From Oegoconia quadripuncta (Eukaryota > Arthropoda > Insecta > Lepidoptera > Autostichidae), in assembly GCA_949316235.1 (NCBI GenBank), contig OX438749.1, forward strand, positions 8,636,914 through 8,700,913: DNA of 64,000 bases, given 5' to 3'. A model generated the notes under the pieces. The model was not told the origin of the DNA, did no database searches, and saw only the letters and a program-made list of their open reading frames with translations. The stretch's first letter is position 1; each line of letters begins with the position of its first letter. The position numbers and the translations under genes were made by a program. Shown in pieces: positions 53,141-64,000 of this stretch.

Positions 53141-53987
53141 ACCGCATATCTAGGTATGGTTAAATAAAAGATATAAATATTTTTATCTACTACTCTAGTG
53201 CACTTAACTTGGGAAATTATATATTATCATCTTATATACTGCAACAAAGACGAAAAGAAAATGTCTCTAGCACAACCAGGGGCGAGTTGCCCGGCACTTG
53301 ACATATTAACGTCGCATTTTCAGGGCAATGAGACCTTCTTTCTGAAAACATCTTTGTTAAGAAGTAAAAAAAGATTTTATTATGCCCAGATTTTTTTTCT
53401 CTCAACGAGTTGTCAGGGTTTTTCTGAATTTCCTTGACACCTCGTTACAACCTAGAAGATTTCCAAATATGCTATCATATTTTAGGATGGAAGATTGATG
53501 ATTATCTAATGCCCAGGTGATTATATTATAAATATAAGAGACGTGAAAAAATTTGAACTGATATCGTAACCAAATACTAAAACCTGATTTGACCAAAATT
53601 TTTTTTCACAGTTACATACATTTCAATTCCGCCTGCACACTCCATACTCTCTTGCATACTAGACGTTTTCTACAATTTTTTATACATTTTAAAAGTTTAT
53701 AATTTCTTTTAAGTTTTGAAATGCGTTTAAACTTATTTATTAAAACTGTTTTAGTTGGACTATAAAGTATATTGAATACTTGCTTTGTTACACTCAGTAT
53801 TATATCATTAGGTGCTTATTTTAAATTTAAGAGAATATTATCTGGATCATATGGGCCAAGTGTAAGTATGCGAATTTGTTAACATTCTGTATATATAATA
53901 ATATAAATATGAATATTTGGGGCACTTACACCAATCGTCTAGGCCCAAACTAAGCAAAGCTTGTACTATGGCAACTAGATAACGGAT
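53141..53987. other. Intergenic DNA, no gene seen
   Basis: It is AT-rich with only short ORFs that have no recognisable motifs. Confidence 0.35.
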
Positions 53988-54338
53988 AAACCGCCTCTGT
54001 GGCTCAATGTAAACAACATTGGGTTTACGATTCGGAGGTCGCGGGTTCGATCCCCAGCGGGGTACATGTTTAAGTACTCGGTTTGGTTGGTGGTAGGGCA
54101 TTTTAAATGTCCGCCTGGCTAGCTACCACCATCTTATCTAAATCTGCCGCCAAGCAGCAATGTTAATAGCATTGTCGTGTTCCGGTTGTCAGAGATAAGA
54201 TAGCCAGTCCCCCAAATGTGTTGGGGTTTCCGAGTCAGTACGCTTCCATCTTCGACCTCGACCTCATCTTCACTTAACATCAGGTGTGATTGAGATCAAG
54301 TACCAACCCGTTATGCATAAAAAAAAAAAAAAAAAAAC
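53988..54338 (+). mobile_element. tRNA-derived SINE (family B) with A tail
   Basis: A tRNA-like head CGCCTCTGTGGCTCAATGTA and box B GGTTCGATCCC (54044-54054) are followed by a body (GTAGGGCATTTTAAATGTCC; AATGTTAATAGCATTGTCGT; GACCTCATCTTCACTTAACA). It ends in an A run of about 19-20 at 54319-54338. Fragments of the same family occur at 17460-17790 and 63800-64000. Confidence 0.8.
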
Positions 54339-54339
54339 T

Positions 54340-54482
54340 CACAAATACTTATATAAACATCCATGACTCGGGAATAAATGTTCGTATTCATTATACAAAC
54401 ATTTACCCCTCGCGGGATTCGAACCCGCAACCGTTGGTTTCACTGACAGGGTCACTATCCACTACACCAATCGGTCGTCAAA
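54340..54482 (-). mobile_element. tRNA-derived SINE (family C) with intact pol III boxes
   Basis: On the minus strand, box A TGGTGTAGTGG (54469-54459) and box B GGTTCGAATCC (54425-54415) both fit consensus. They are followed by the family C body (GGGGTAAATGTTTGTATAAT). It abuts the A tail of the family B SINE directly, so one may have inserted into or next to the other's tail. Confidence 0.78.
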
Positions 54483-55032
54483 TATACATGAACATTAATA
54501 AAATAAATGTCAAATCACCGTAAATACTCAGCCTAAGTTGCGTCATTTTTCGGATGTAGATGAAGACAGATGGCCGGGCGGAGTATCTCTCTTCAGAGCT
54601 GCTATAACGATGCGCTTTTCAATTTGTCACTGTCGTAACGACTGACGATCTTTGTCCGACTCTCCGTCGAACTGAAATTGGTAGATATTTATCAGGACCC
54701 AACTCGATAACAGGACCAAATGTCAACCCTTAACTAGTTTGTTTGTTTTGCCAGTTTACAACAAATAAATGGGCGGCGTTAATGCCACCAAAGACCCAAC
54801 TAATTCTCACCTACATTGATTTATACTGTTCCTGCTTTGTGAAAATTATTGACTTACAGGCTTACCTCAATGTTATTTGTCCTATTTTGGCACGGTAAAA
54901 CCTATGAAGGTTACGCCCCGCAATTTTTTTCTTTCATGGTAGAACTCCATGGATACGACCAACTTTGTTTTACCCATGAATATCAACAAGTTTTTACTAT
55001 TGGGCCAGCAACACTGTAATCGTTAAAAAGAT
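54483..55032. other. Intergenic DNA, no gene seen
   Basis: No long ORF, repeat or RNA gene is recognised. Confidence 0.35.
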
Positions 55033-55265
55033 CTGAGGACCAATCGCGCTATTTGACAACGGTTTTATCGTTCGAATGGAATGTTTTTGGTTTTGCTTTA
55101 GTTTAGCTATGTAAAAAATGGTATCGCACTATTTTTTGTGAACAATTATATCGTTGACGCTAACCAAACCCAAAATATTTAGAGGTAACTACGAGTATAA
55201 AAAAAACTAGTTTAATTGCTTGTGCTTCTCGTAAAATTTTTGGTTATGGTTTAGCTTTGGTACAA

Positions 55266-58222
55266 TTTTTTTTTTTTTTTTTTTTTTTACTGCTTTCACA
55301 TGGGTTTTAAGGTCTTAGGTTTACGTAACATTAGTATCACATGTGTACCCCTTAGGGTGTAGCAATAGAGAGAGACAGAGGCTTCATTGTTGCATGCAAA
55401 TTTTTATTTTGTCATGGTCGACGAATAAATTATATTATTATCAATCAATTCAATATTTATTAAGTTAAATAGACATTTATCTATTTTTATTATCAATATA
55501 TTATTAGAATATTATTAGAGTATATTAGATTATTAGAATAGATTAAATTATACGAAACATGTCAAGCTATAAATTTTTATCATTTAGGAACTCATTTAAA
55601 TTATAATAGGATTTTTCTATTAAAAAGGATTTTACTTGTTTTATAAATTTTAAGTCATTCTTTTCTTTTTGTAGATATGATGGAATTTTATTATAAATTT
55701 TGGTTGACATCGCATATGGACCTGTACTATGCATTTTTAGTTTTGAGAGCGGGCGGACAAGTATATCGGCTCTTCTGGATCTCAGTGTGTAATGGCGGGG
55801 AATTTCTTTTAAGCTAATATATAGATGGGTGTATTTCCTTACAAATTTACACATTTCCAGGATGTATATACCTGTCAATGTTAAGATTTGCAATTGTGTG
55901 AAAAATGGTCGGCAACTATCTGTTCTTTTTAAATTTGCAATTATACGTATACACTTTTTTTGCATTATGAAAAGTTCTTGTGTGTCTGTGCTGTTTCCCC
56001 ATAATATCACACCGTAGCTAAGTCTTGAGTGAGTATAAGCGTAGTAGGCCGTTAGAGCAGTGGACGTATCAGTCGTTTTCTTTATTTCTCGGAGGGCATA
56101 AGTAAAACTAGATAGTTTGGATTTAATTTGTTGTATATGTTGTTTGAAGTTAATGACGGTGTCAATGTTTATTCCCAGAAGTGTAAATGTATTAACACAT
56201 TCTATATGTGTATTGTTGAAAGTTGGTTGGATATCCAGAGCTGTTTTTTGATGAGGACGGAATTGCATAATTTTTGTTTTTTCTAGATTTAGTTCCAGGC
56301 CGTGGGCCGACATCCATTGCGTTACTTCTGACAGCGTACTTTGAATTTTTTTATTTATATTATCACAGCCAGTAGATGGAATTATCATAGATATATCATC
56401 CACGAACAGGACACAAGGAGTGTGTAAGATTTTGGGTAATTCGTTTATGTAAATCAAAAATAACAAGCATCCAAGGACACTTCCCTGTGGTATAGAGCCA
56501 GTCATATGATGTCCGTCAGATCTTATATTAGTTATTTCACATGTATTGTAGTTAAAGTGCTCTAGTTCCACATTTTGAATTCGGTTTTGGAGATAAGATG
56601 TAAACCATTTATGCGCTACTCCACGAATACCAATGTTATATAATTTTTCCAATAAAATGGGATACTGTACCCTGTCATAGGCTTTCGACATATCCAATAA
56701 TAAACCGATTGCGTACTGTTGATTATTTAAAATATCTAGAATTTTTTGGATATATGTGTAGACAGCAAAGGTGGTAGAGCGGTTTTTCCTGAAACCATTT
56801 TGAGACTCGTCAAATAGTTTATACTTCTCGCAAAAGGAATAGACTCTGTTGCACATGGCTTTTTCGAAAACTTTAGAACTGGTAGGCAATAGGGCTATAG
56901 GTCTATAATTTCTGGGGTCGCATTTAGAGTTACTTTTATGGATCGGTTTTATTAAAGCCTTTTTTAAGAGATCTGGGAAAACGCCTTCGGAGAATGATTG
57001 GTTTACTAAGAGGTAATAGGGTAGTGTAAGTTCGTCTGCACATGCTTTTAATAATTTTGGTGGTATCTCGTCTACACCGCAACTATGTTTGTTTTTTAGG
57101 CCTCGAATTATTTTATTTATTTCGTTTGGTGTAACAGGGTTGAGGTACATACTGTTATTTACTCTGTTGTTGGTAGTAAATTGATTTTTTGGGTCTATAT
57201 TTGCATTATTTACATTTCCTACATTTGCAAAGTAGTTATTAAGTGTGTTTGCTATTAGTATTGGATCGTTTTGTAGTGTATTATTTATTTTTAGTAAAAT
57301 ATTTTGTTTGCTTTTTTGGCCTGTTTTATTTGTTCGTTCATTTATTATTTTCCATATGCATTTGATTTTGTTATCTGAATTTTTAACTTGTTCTATGTAA
57401 TTTAAGCGCTTTGCTTTATTTACCAATCGTTTTAATATTTTGGTATATTGTTGTAAGTGTTTTTCAAGGATAGGGTTTTTTGAATACGAGCAATGAATTT
57501 TAAGAAGTCTTTTATTTTTACATGATATTTTTAGAGCTGGCGTTAGCCAATGGTTTTTAGTTTTAGTATTAAGTATAATAGGTTTTTTTGGTATGCATTT
57601 ATTCAAAATGTTCTGCAGAGCGTTATGTAGACGGCAATAATTTTCATTTATCCCGTTGTCATTTTTTATTACATTATTCCAATTTATATTTTTTAATTCA
57701 CTTTTAAATTTAATTAAATTATTTTTGTTGTACAAACGTTTTGTCATCTTCCATAGAGTCGGTTTTTGCTGCATAAATGTTTCAATAGATACTGTTGTAC
57801 TTTTATGGTCGGAAAAGCCAAGATCCTGGACAGAAGAGTTAATGTATCTTTTAGGGTAATTAATAAAGATCAAATCTAAGCAAGTGGAAGTAGTTTTTGT
57901 AACACGGGTTGGCTCGTCAATTATTTGAGAAAAATTATATTCTAGCATTAAGTCAATTAGTGTATGAGTTTGTTTCGTATCATTTAAAATATTCACATTA
58001 AAATCACCTCCAATCGTTATTTTAGTTTTATTATATTTTTTTGTAAGGTGTTCTAAAATTAATTTCAATTGCATGTAAAAAACTTCGGTCTCTCTTCCAT
58101 TCCAATATAAAACTAGTACTACAATACTTAAATTCCCAATATAAACTGCACACACTTCCACAACATGTTCTACTGACAAAGTTGTTATATCTTTAATCTC
58201 TTCACATTCTAGGTCGTCTCTA
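55266..58222 (-). mobile_element. 5'-truncated CR1/Jockey-like LINE
   Basis: It is bounded by MITE sequence on both sides. On the minus strand it ends in an A tail (T run 55266-55287) after a 3' UTR of about 280 bp. The 5' end falls inside the endonuclease coding region, the usual result of incomplete target-primed reverse transcription. I could not define a clear target duplication. Confidence 0.82.
55567..58221 (-). pseudogene. LINE ORF2, N-terminally truncated but otherwise open
   Basis: About 884 codons are open. They begin VRDDLECEEIKDITTLSVEH at the truncation point, with no ATG at this position. The endonuclease part keeps GGDFNVN and GFSDHKS. The reverse transcriptase has NYRPIALLPTSSKVFEKAM, NGFRKNRSTT, LLLDMSKAYDRV, SIPQGSVLGCLLFLIYINEL and an active-site FVDD where most relatives have (F/Y)ADD. 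There is no RNase H, as expected for CR1/Jockey-type elements. Apart from the missing N-terminus no stop or frameshift is seen, so the copy looks recent. It cannot make a full enzyme because the first part of the endonuclease is missing. Confidence 0.85.
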
Positions 58223-58256
58223 ACTATCGTTCAAACATAGCGCGATCGGCTTCCTG

Positions 58257-59109
58257 CTGTTCCATTTTGGACGGTTAGTTACTGCCCTTTTTGTTATGGA
58301 AATATACAGGACGATTTATTGTGATAGATCACTATGTTAGAAAGGTGGTGAATAATACCCAAAAAATTGGTCTGATGTCGTCGATTCAGAGATATGAAAG
58401 ATTGCATATATTTTTTGTTTGGTACAATTCGAATTTAAGATATTTGTTGTAAAGTATTAGAGAAAATGGGGTTCTGTTCAACTTTTTCTACAACGTAAGT
58501 GGGCTATAAACGATTCTTTTAGTAAGGCGAGCCGCCTCATAAGATTTGTTGAAGTATTTCATTCAGATTTCGTTGGAATTATCCCTTTTGTTTTAAATGT
58601 GGCGTGACGTGGCATTTTCATGGAAAGTCATGACCTACTTATATACAGGTTGTCCAATTTTAAGGGGCCATGAACGCTATCTTAACCGTTTAACATAGCA
58701 CATTGAAAGAACCTTTGTTTCGCATTCGTGGGAATTTTTAAAAGTAGCTTGGCGAAGTTCTGAAGTGCCAATCGACTTATTTTTTATTATAAGAAACTAC
58801 AAAACAATGAAAGCGAGTGAGCGCGCTTCCATCTTAGACCTTATTTCATGTGCTAAAAGTGATTATGCATAAAAGTGAACGTTTTCTTATCTATGATGAA
58901 TCCCATTTCACAAAAGAAACACTGGATGTTTTTTCTAAAAATACTCAAATATCCTGAGAGACCTCTTATGAATTATCATGAATAAAGACTGTTGTATGTA
59001 ACCTTAATTTTAAACGACTTCAAAAAGGCGAATGTTATCTATTCGACTATAATTTTGTTGAATATAGGTAGGTATTTGTTGAATATAGGTTGTAAACCGA
59101 TTTCGAAAA
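58257..59109. other. Intergenic DNA, no gene seen
   Basis: It is AT-rich with short ORFs only. TTGTTGAATATAGGT is doubled at 59054-59090. Confidence 0.35.
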
Positions 59110-59450
59110 TTTTCTTTTTATGCGATTAGGGTTAAAAAGGGCGGCAACGCTCGCTTCCTGCACATCGCCTGACGATCGCGGGCGGCTACATCTCGGGGCG
59201 ATGTAGCCGTCGGACGCGAAGCGATGATACCCCCCGCTGCGACCAGAGGGGGTGTCGTCACATGGGGCCCTGTCGCGCTTCATACCGCCCGCTGATCGCG
59301 GTGTGAGGCGCGACAGGGAGGGGAGTTCCACATAACCGTCTCGCAGTCCCTCAGGTGAGCGGTATGCGTAAAGCATTTCCCCGTGTAAAAAAAGGGTAAA
59401 AATCTTACCGATGAAAAATGCGTTCGAGGCACCCATCTACCAAATCTTAT
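59110..59450 (-). repeat. GC-rich island, probable retroposon remnant
   Basis: It is CG-rich in an AT-rich setting, with inverted pairs such as GCCTGACGATCGCGGGCGGC / GCCCGCTGATCGCGGTGTGA and CCCTGTCGCGC / GCGCGACAGGG. The two overlapping minus-strand ORFs have no recognisable domain. It could be part of a GC-rich LINE or an untranslated region. No A tail or duplication was found. Confidence 0.4.
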
Positions 59451-59559
59451 GTTTGACCTTATCAAGGTAGGGAAAATGATCTGATGGATGATGCACTCCG
59501 GACATAGAGAAGAGTTGTTTTGTAAACTGTCTACGCACCATATAATATTAATCTAAATA

Positions 59560-59809
59560 TCTAACTAATATTATAAATGCAAAAGGTTTTGTGGATTGGA
59601 TGGACCCGTTGGATGTTTGTTTGTTGCTCAATCACGGCGAAACGGATGAACGCATTTAGATGAAATTTAGTACTTAAGGTACAAAATACCCGAGATTAAG
59701 ACATTGGATATTTTTTAACCCGATAAAGTGAGTAAGTAGTTCCCGCGGGACAAACAAATTTCAGCGATAAAGTTATTCCACGCAGGCGAAGCCGCGGTCG
59801 GATAGCTAG
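59560..59809 (+). mobile_element. Short non-autonomous Helitron
   Basis: It begins TCTAACTAATATTATAAATG after an A and ends CGGATAGCTAG before a T. Inside are TGCTCAATCACGGCGAAACG, AGTTCCCGCGGGACAAACAA and GCAGGCGAAGCCGCGG. It matches 28781-29011 throughout. Confidence 0.82.
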
Positions 59810-61162
59810 TATCAAAAAAAGCTTTATCCCAACAAGGAAATAAATTATATTGTTACAAAATAATTGCTTTTAGAAAAACGATTGCGAAAAACGCTAAATA
59901 GCTACTCCATGAAAAGCTACATAGAATTAATTGCACGGTCAAAAACAATTACTTGGTAAAAGGCCGTAACATTGTAAAAGAGTATCGCAGAAACACTCTA
60001 CTCGAAAATTCGCTAGAAGTAAAAAATGTGTTAGCGAAATTAATTTAACTAATCTAATTTTCTCTGTACCTACGTGCTGAAGTGTGTACAGTCAGCTGCA
60101 AAGGGGCAGTCCGTTCACATAATAAAATATTAATTGCGTCTGGAAAATACCGGATGAGTTTTTTTTACCGTTAGGAAAAAAATAGGGCATATTAGGTAAG
60201 TGAAATAGAAGATATTGGCATAGGTAGTTTTCGCCGACGATAAACGACGGGGCCTATTATTTTTTTTTATGAAAGGCTCAGCGAGAAGACTGGTTTTTGT
60301 TTGATGAAAATCGGATAAACCGTTTTGAGGATATTTAGCTTTTTGTGTAAAACTGTGTTTTTTAGTGTATTTCGATGATATTCTCTATCGATAATTTTCA
60401 ATTTTTCTTCAGTCACGCCGCCTACACTCTACTAACTATAATTTTTATTATTATACCTATAAATATAATATTACATATTTTTTGTATGAAAAATACTTAC
60501 TAGAGTTTACCCTTAACTCTAAAATGTCTCGGACATGCGACCCAAATAATCATACCCCGGTGAATACAACAGCTTTCCGGAACGCGGGGAATGTCGGACG
60601 CTTCATTTACGTACCTTGAGTCGCATTCACCGGCGAGTCCGCAAATATTTGTATACAGCGGCACTTATACTTAGGCGATCCATTATTCTGCATGTTATTT
60701 GTGGTGGAGAATGGGAACTCTATTTGAATGGCGTCGAAAGCGATTCAAATTACTTATATCGATCTGGTAAATAACAATAGCGTTCAAATACTTACCGTTC
60801 TTTGATGTTTACAGTACAATGAATGATTTGAATGAAATCTACATGTGGAATTTATTACAAAATATTCTACGGTTAGCTTGTTCGCCTGTTTAAAAAAAAT
60901 AAAGATTTTATTATTATACCTTTTAAGTTCAAATCGTGACTAGTTTTGTGTTAATATTCACCTGCACTTGATTAAGACTGGTGCGTTAAAACTAGTCAAG
61001 TTATTAATTTTATATTTTCATTCTCATCATCAAAATCACAGCACAAGTACGTCCACTTTCAGCGACTTCCCGCGACCTCCTAGGTGGATGTCCTACGCAC
61101 TGCTACACCAACTTACTAATGTCGCTGGACCATGTCGGTGAATTTCATTCTACTACGAAGTT
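59810..61162. other. Intergenic DNA with repeat fragments
   Basis: Positions 60145-60235 match 44330-44420. Positions 60260-60400 (inverted) resemble the 26190-26300 block. Positions 60540-60660 are CG-richer and unique in the window (CCGGTGAATACAACAGC, with ATTCACCGGCGAG opposite). No gene is supported. Confidence 0.4.
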
Positions 61163-61464
61163 GTTTTTAATCGCGTCTGTGGCGCAGCCGTTAAGACACG
61201 GTCTCCCAATTTGAGAGGTCCGCGTTCGATTCCCAGGCAGGCATTTTTAAATTTAATTTAATTACTTATGTGCATTTATCCGACTGCTCTTAAGCGGTGA
61301 AGGAAAACGTCATCAGGAAACCTACATGCCTGAGAAATAAAAATTCTAAGGTGTGTGAAGTCCCCAACTCGCATTGGGCAAATGTGGTGGACTATGGCCC
61401 TTACTCATCATACGAGGGAAGGCCTATATCCCTGCAGTGGGATGTTTACGGGCTGAGATGATTA
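61163..61464 (+). mobile_element. tRNA-derived SINE (family A)
   Basis: Box A is TGGCGCAGCCG (61180-61190) and box B is CGTTCGATTCC (about 61223-61233, one mismatch). The body (TGCATTTATCCGACTGCTCT; GCCTATATCCCTGCAGTGGG) matches 52817-53129. A weak 6-bp duplication GAAGTT lies at both ends. Confidence 0.82.
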
Positions 61465-63404
61465 GAAGTTTACATATATGTAGGGTGGAAATATGAATTA
61501 AGACATGAAGGGTAGGTACCAGAATCTTTACAAGACAATCAAAACTAGATAATGGACTAGTAGACCCTAACTTTTGGTATAAATTGCTTTTTGCATTTAC
61601 AGTTTTTGAAAAAAATGCACTGTCATCGAGATAAAGGGATTTACATCACATAATTTTGTTTGCCCTCAGTTTTATTTGCAACGTTTGTTTTTTATTAGCA
61701 GAGGTCTAGGTATTCTCAGTAGACCATTATTACACCAATGTACTGCTTAAAAATCATTCACTGTACGTAGCATTATATGAGTTCCTCAATTATTCAACAG
61801 GTAAAATTTAGTTACTAAGTAGGTATCCATAAGTAATTTATTGTAAAATGAATGGAAACGTTGCACTCTTAGCTGCACCTTTTCCTTTCATATTTTGAGT
61901 ATTTGCCCTTTTATTGTTAAATGCATTGGACCAATGCCACCGACCCGTATCCAATAAAAAAAAGTGATAAATGGCATTTCCACAAAAAAAATCATCGCAT
62001 TAGATTCTTTTATTATTACATAGAGTGTAATTAATTATTGATTTGTTTAGTTTCTTTTTTACAAATTATTCAAGAAAAGAATAATAATAAATAATAATAA
62101 ATAAATATCCTTGACATACACACAGCGCCATCTAGTTCCACTTTAAGCAACTATAGGCTTGTGTTGTGGAGACCAGATGGTTGATATACTACATAAATAC
62201 ATTTTTTTTTTGTAAATAAATACTTATTATAAATGAATGACTGTCTCTTTATAAAACGAAAACAAACTGTGTCTACTGAATAACTATGCAACAACCAGTT
62301 GTCATCAGTGATCGTATACAAAGGCCACTCCAAACATTCAAGGTAATTTATTACAATAATTTTACCTATATACTGGAAAAGAATCTCCTATGGAGCTAAA
62401 GTCGTCATTTATTAAGTGGGTATTGTTCTGTCTAGAAGTGGTATTGATGATCAGTCAATGAGTGAGTGAATGAGTCAGTGAATGCCATAAACAACTTGAG
62501 GGTAGTATCTCAAGATCCATTGAAGTTACAGTTACGAAAATTAGACTATTGTCAATGACATGCATCTCATTATATCTGAGTAAACTAGTACATACGTCTA
62601 GTACATAAATGCATAACGTCACGCCCTCTATCCCAAATGGGGTGGTCAGAGATATCCCAAACAATATTGTTTTGAAGTTCACTTTATGAAATCTACAGAA
62701 ATGCACACGTGATAGGGGTGAGCCCATTGCCGTTAAAACATGCATATCTATAGTTGTTTTTACCACCACACAGCTCTAAACTAGTACATATACAGAGTTA
62801 GAGGAAGTGCAAGAGTGGATGGAAATGGTTTGTATAAATAGAGCACAATATAGAGCGGCCCGATTTTTTTAGAATTTGGCTTTCCGTGTGATCGGATTTG
62901 TTACTAAACTATCTTTTCTTATCTTTCACTATTGTGTATGTAGCACTGGACGGCAAATAATAATTATAAATCATTGTCACCACCACAGGATGTGCGTGAA
63001 AGGACAACTTAGAATCATTACATCATTAAGTTCTTTAAACAAAATTTAAAAAAGAAGAGACACATTAAATACCTATGTATACATCACATACATCCGCTTT
63101 TGTTAGCCGCGCATTTCTCTTGAAGCGGCGGCTGGCGAATTGACCTAGTTCCGACCACAGTCATACAGCTGACACCTTACTCGTTAACTTCCTGCTGAAA
63201 CAGAGAGCACCACCTGTCAGTTTTGAAACCGTTCCAGTTCTCCTTAAGTTCCGATAGTTATCGAAACTCTGACGGCGAATTATTCCCGACTGAAACTTAT
63301 CAACGAGCAGGTACTATTTGTTGAGTTACATTCAAATGATAACGTCATTCATCAGCATGTATTGGCAGGTATCGCTTAACCGAATTGCGTGAATGCATCA
63401 CGCG
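61465..63404. other. Intergenic DNA with a SINE tail
   Basis: Positions about 62075-62165 on the minus strand match the 3' part of SINE family C (CTAGATGGCGCTGTGTGTAT). The rest, including a CG-richer patch at 63100-63290, has no supported gene. Confidence 0.4.
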
Positions 63405-63625
63405 TACACCTTTTTTATCCGGCTGCCCCACGAAAGAGGGTAATGTTTTTCAGGTGAATGTATGCATCTAAATTTCTATGTTACTTACCTCCTGCAGCTT
63501 AAAACTTTGAAGTGTGTTAGATTCGTCTTGATCTCTAGAGTGTCATTATCCATTTTATGGTAAAAAAAATCTAACATGTCGCCCGCAAACTACAAAGTAC
63601 GTTGTCGGGTTTTTGGCTTTTAAAT
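63405..63625 (+). repeat. Dispersed repeat, one of three copies
   Basis: It has TCCGGCTGCCCCACGAAAGA, then GTCGCCCGCAAACTACAAAG and ACGTTGTCGGGTTTTTGG. It matches 47619-47790 and (inverted) 43690-43965. Confidence 0.5.
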
Positions 63626-63799
63626 ATTTAAATAATTATTATAGTTTGTCTAAGTAGGCTTATAATCTACTCACTCTTCAGACAATGTCAACACACTCGC
63701 ATTGAATTTCTGCTGTGAATGAACAGAACATGGGACTGTTGTTCCGCGGAATAGTACTTGGATTAGCAGACTTTGTAACATGTAGTTCCGTCTGGACTA

Positions 63800-64000
63800 C
63801 CCGTTCAGAGATCGATTTCGGGTGTGCATGTTTAATAGTTAATGGTGTGAAAATGTCCGCCTGGCTAACTATTTACCGCCACCCTAAGCAGCTATCATTG
63901 TTGTGTTCCGGTTGCTTGAGATGAAGTACCCAGTCCCCCAAATAAGTTAGAGATTCCGATTGAGCGCGTTTCCACCTTCGGCCTCATCTTCACTTAATAT
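63800..64000 (+). mobile_element. SINE (family B) fragment running to the window end
   Basis: AAATGTCCGCCTGGCTAACT, TTGTGTTCCGGTTGCTTGAG, CCCAGTCCCCCAAATAAGTT and GGCCTCATCTTCACTTAATA follow the order seen at 54095-54280. The tail lies outside the window. The 69-codon ORF starting at 63715 runs into it and is not a gene. Confidence 0.6.

Larger units (their letters stand above)
55033..58256. mobile_element. MITE split by a LINE insertion
   Basis: The left half (55033-55262) and right half (about 58223-58256) align in order with the uninterrupted MITE at 48361-48656. The shared left block ends at GGTTTAGCTTTGGTA, and the right block resumes at ATCGTTCAAACATAGCGCGA. The intervening 3 kb is the LINE. 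Confidence 0.8.

Noticed and set aside
54415..54469. tRNA gene with good A and B boxes on the minus strand
   Set aside because: The flanking body matches other SINE copies, and the cloverleaf arms beyond the boxes are not convincing.
59047..59465. 129-codon minus-strand ORF in the GC-rich island
   Set aside because: The frame is due to GC content and inverted repeats. There is no domain.

Overview
The window looks like nuclear DNA of a lepidopteran (moth or butterfly). It is AT-rich, with introns bounded by GT and AG, intestinal-type acid lipases, and many repeats of kinds known from Lepidoptera: short Helitron-like elements ending in CTAG-T, tRNA-derived SINEs, many small foldback MITEs, and APE-type LINEs. 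There are no bacterial-type operons, CRISPR arrays or stand-alone tRNA or rRNA genes. Everything here is read by eye; no alignment or database search was run.

Layout. (1) 0.3-11.7 kb is a nested LINE block on the minus strand. A 5.6-kb I-clade-like LINE with both ORFs open, a 23-base A tail and 10-bp target-site duplications (1094-6686) lies against a related, decayed LINE (about 6697-11640). The older LINE's ORF2 carries a frameshift, a 394-bp polyadenylated insertion with a 13-bp target-site duplication, and a missing 3' end. (2) 12.4-20.9 kb is an eight-exon serine hydroxymethyltransferase gene (Shmt, minus strand). All splice sites and phases can be followed. The first exon supplies a mitochondrial-type leader and a second ATG in exon 2 would give a cytosolic form. 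The exon 7/intron 7 boundary lies in a 97-bp tandem array that copies the exon end together with its 5' splice site. Introns also hold foldback elements. (3) 24.0-30.7 kb holds two intronless paralogous acid lipase genes in the same orientation, separated by MITEs and a Helitron. (4) 32.2-37.2 kb looks like one large non-autonomous Helitron containing related internal blocks, a 14-bp and a 12-bp satellite, and a GC-rich polyadenylated retroposon with 14-bp target-site duplications. (5) 37-64 kb is mostly repeat-rich intergenic DNA: SINEs, MITEs, Helitron fragments, and a 5'-truncated CR1/Jockey-like LINE (55.3-58.2 kb) that split a MITE whose unbroken relative lies at 48.4 kb.

Only three host genes are well supported: Shmt and the two lipases. 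Shmt serves one-carbon metabolism by making glycine and methylene-tetrahydrofolate from serine, probably in both cytosol and mitochondria. The lipases are probably secreted or lysosomal neutral-lipid hydrolases. No functional link between Shmt and the lipases is implied by the layout. The features most worth a second look are the Shmt splice-donor array, the open-frame LINE, the retroposed 90-codon ORF, and the large satellite-bearing Helitron.
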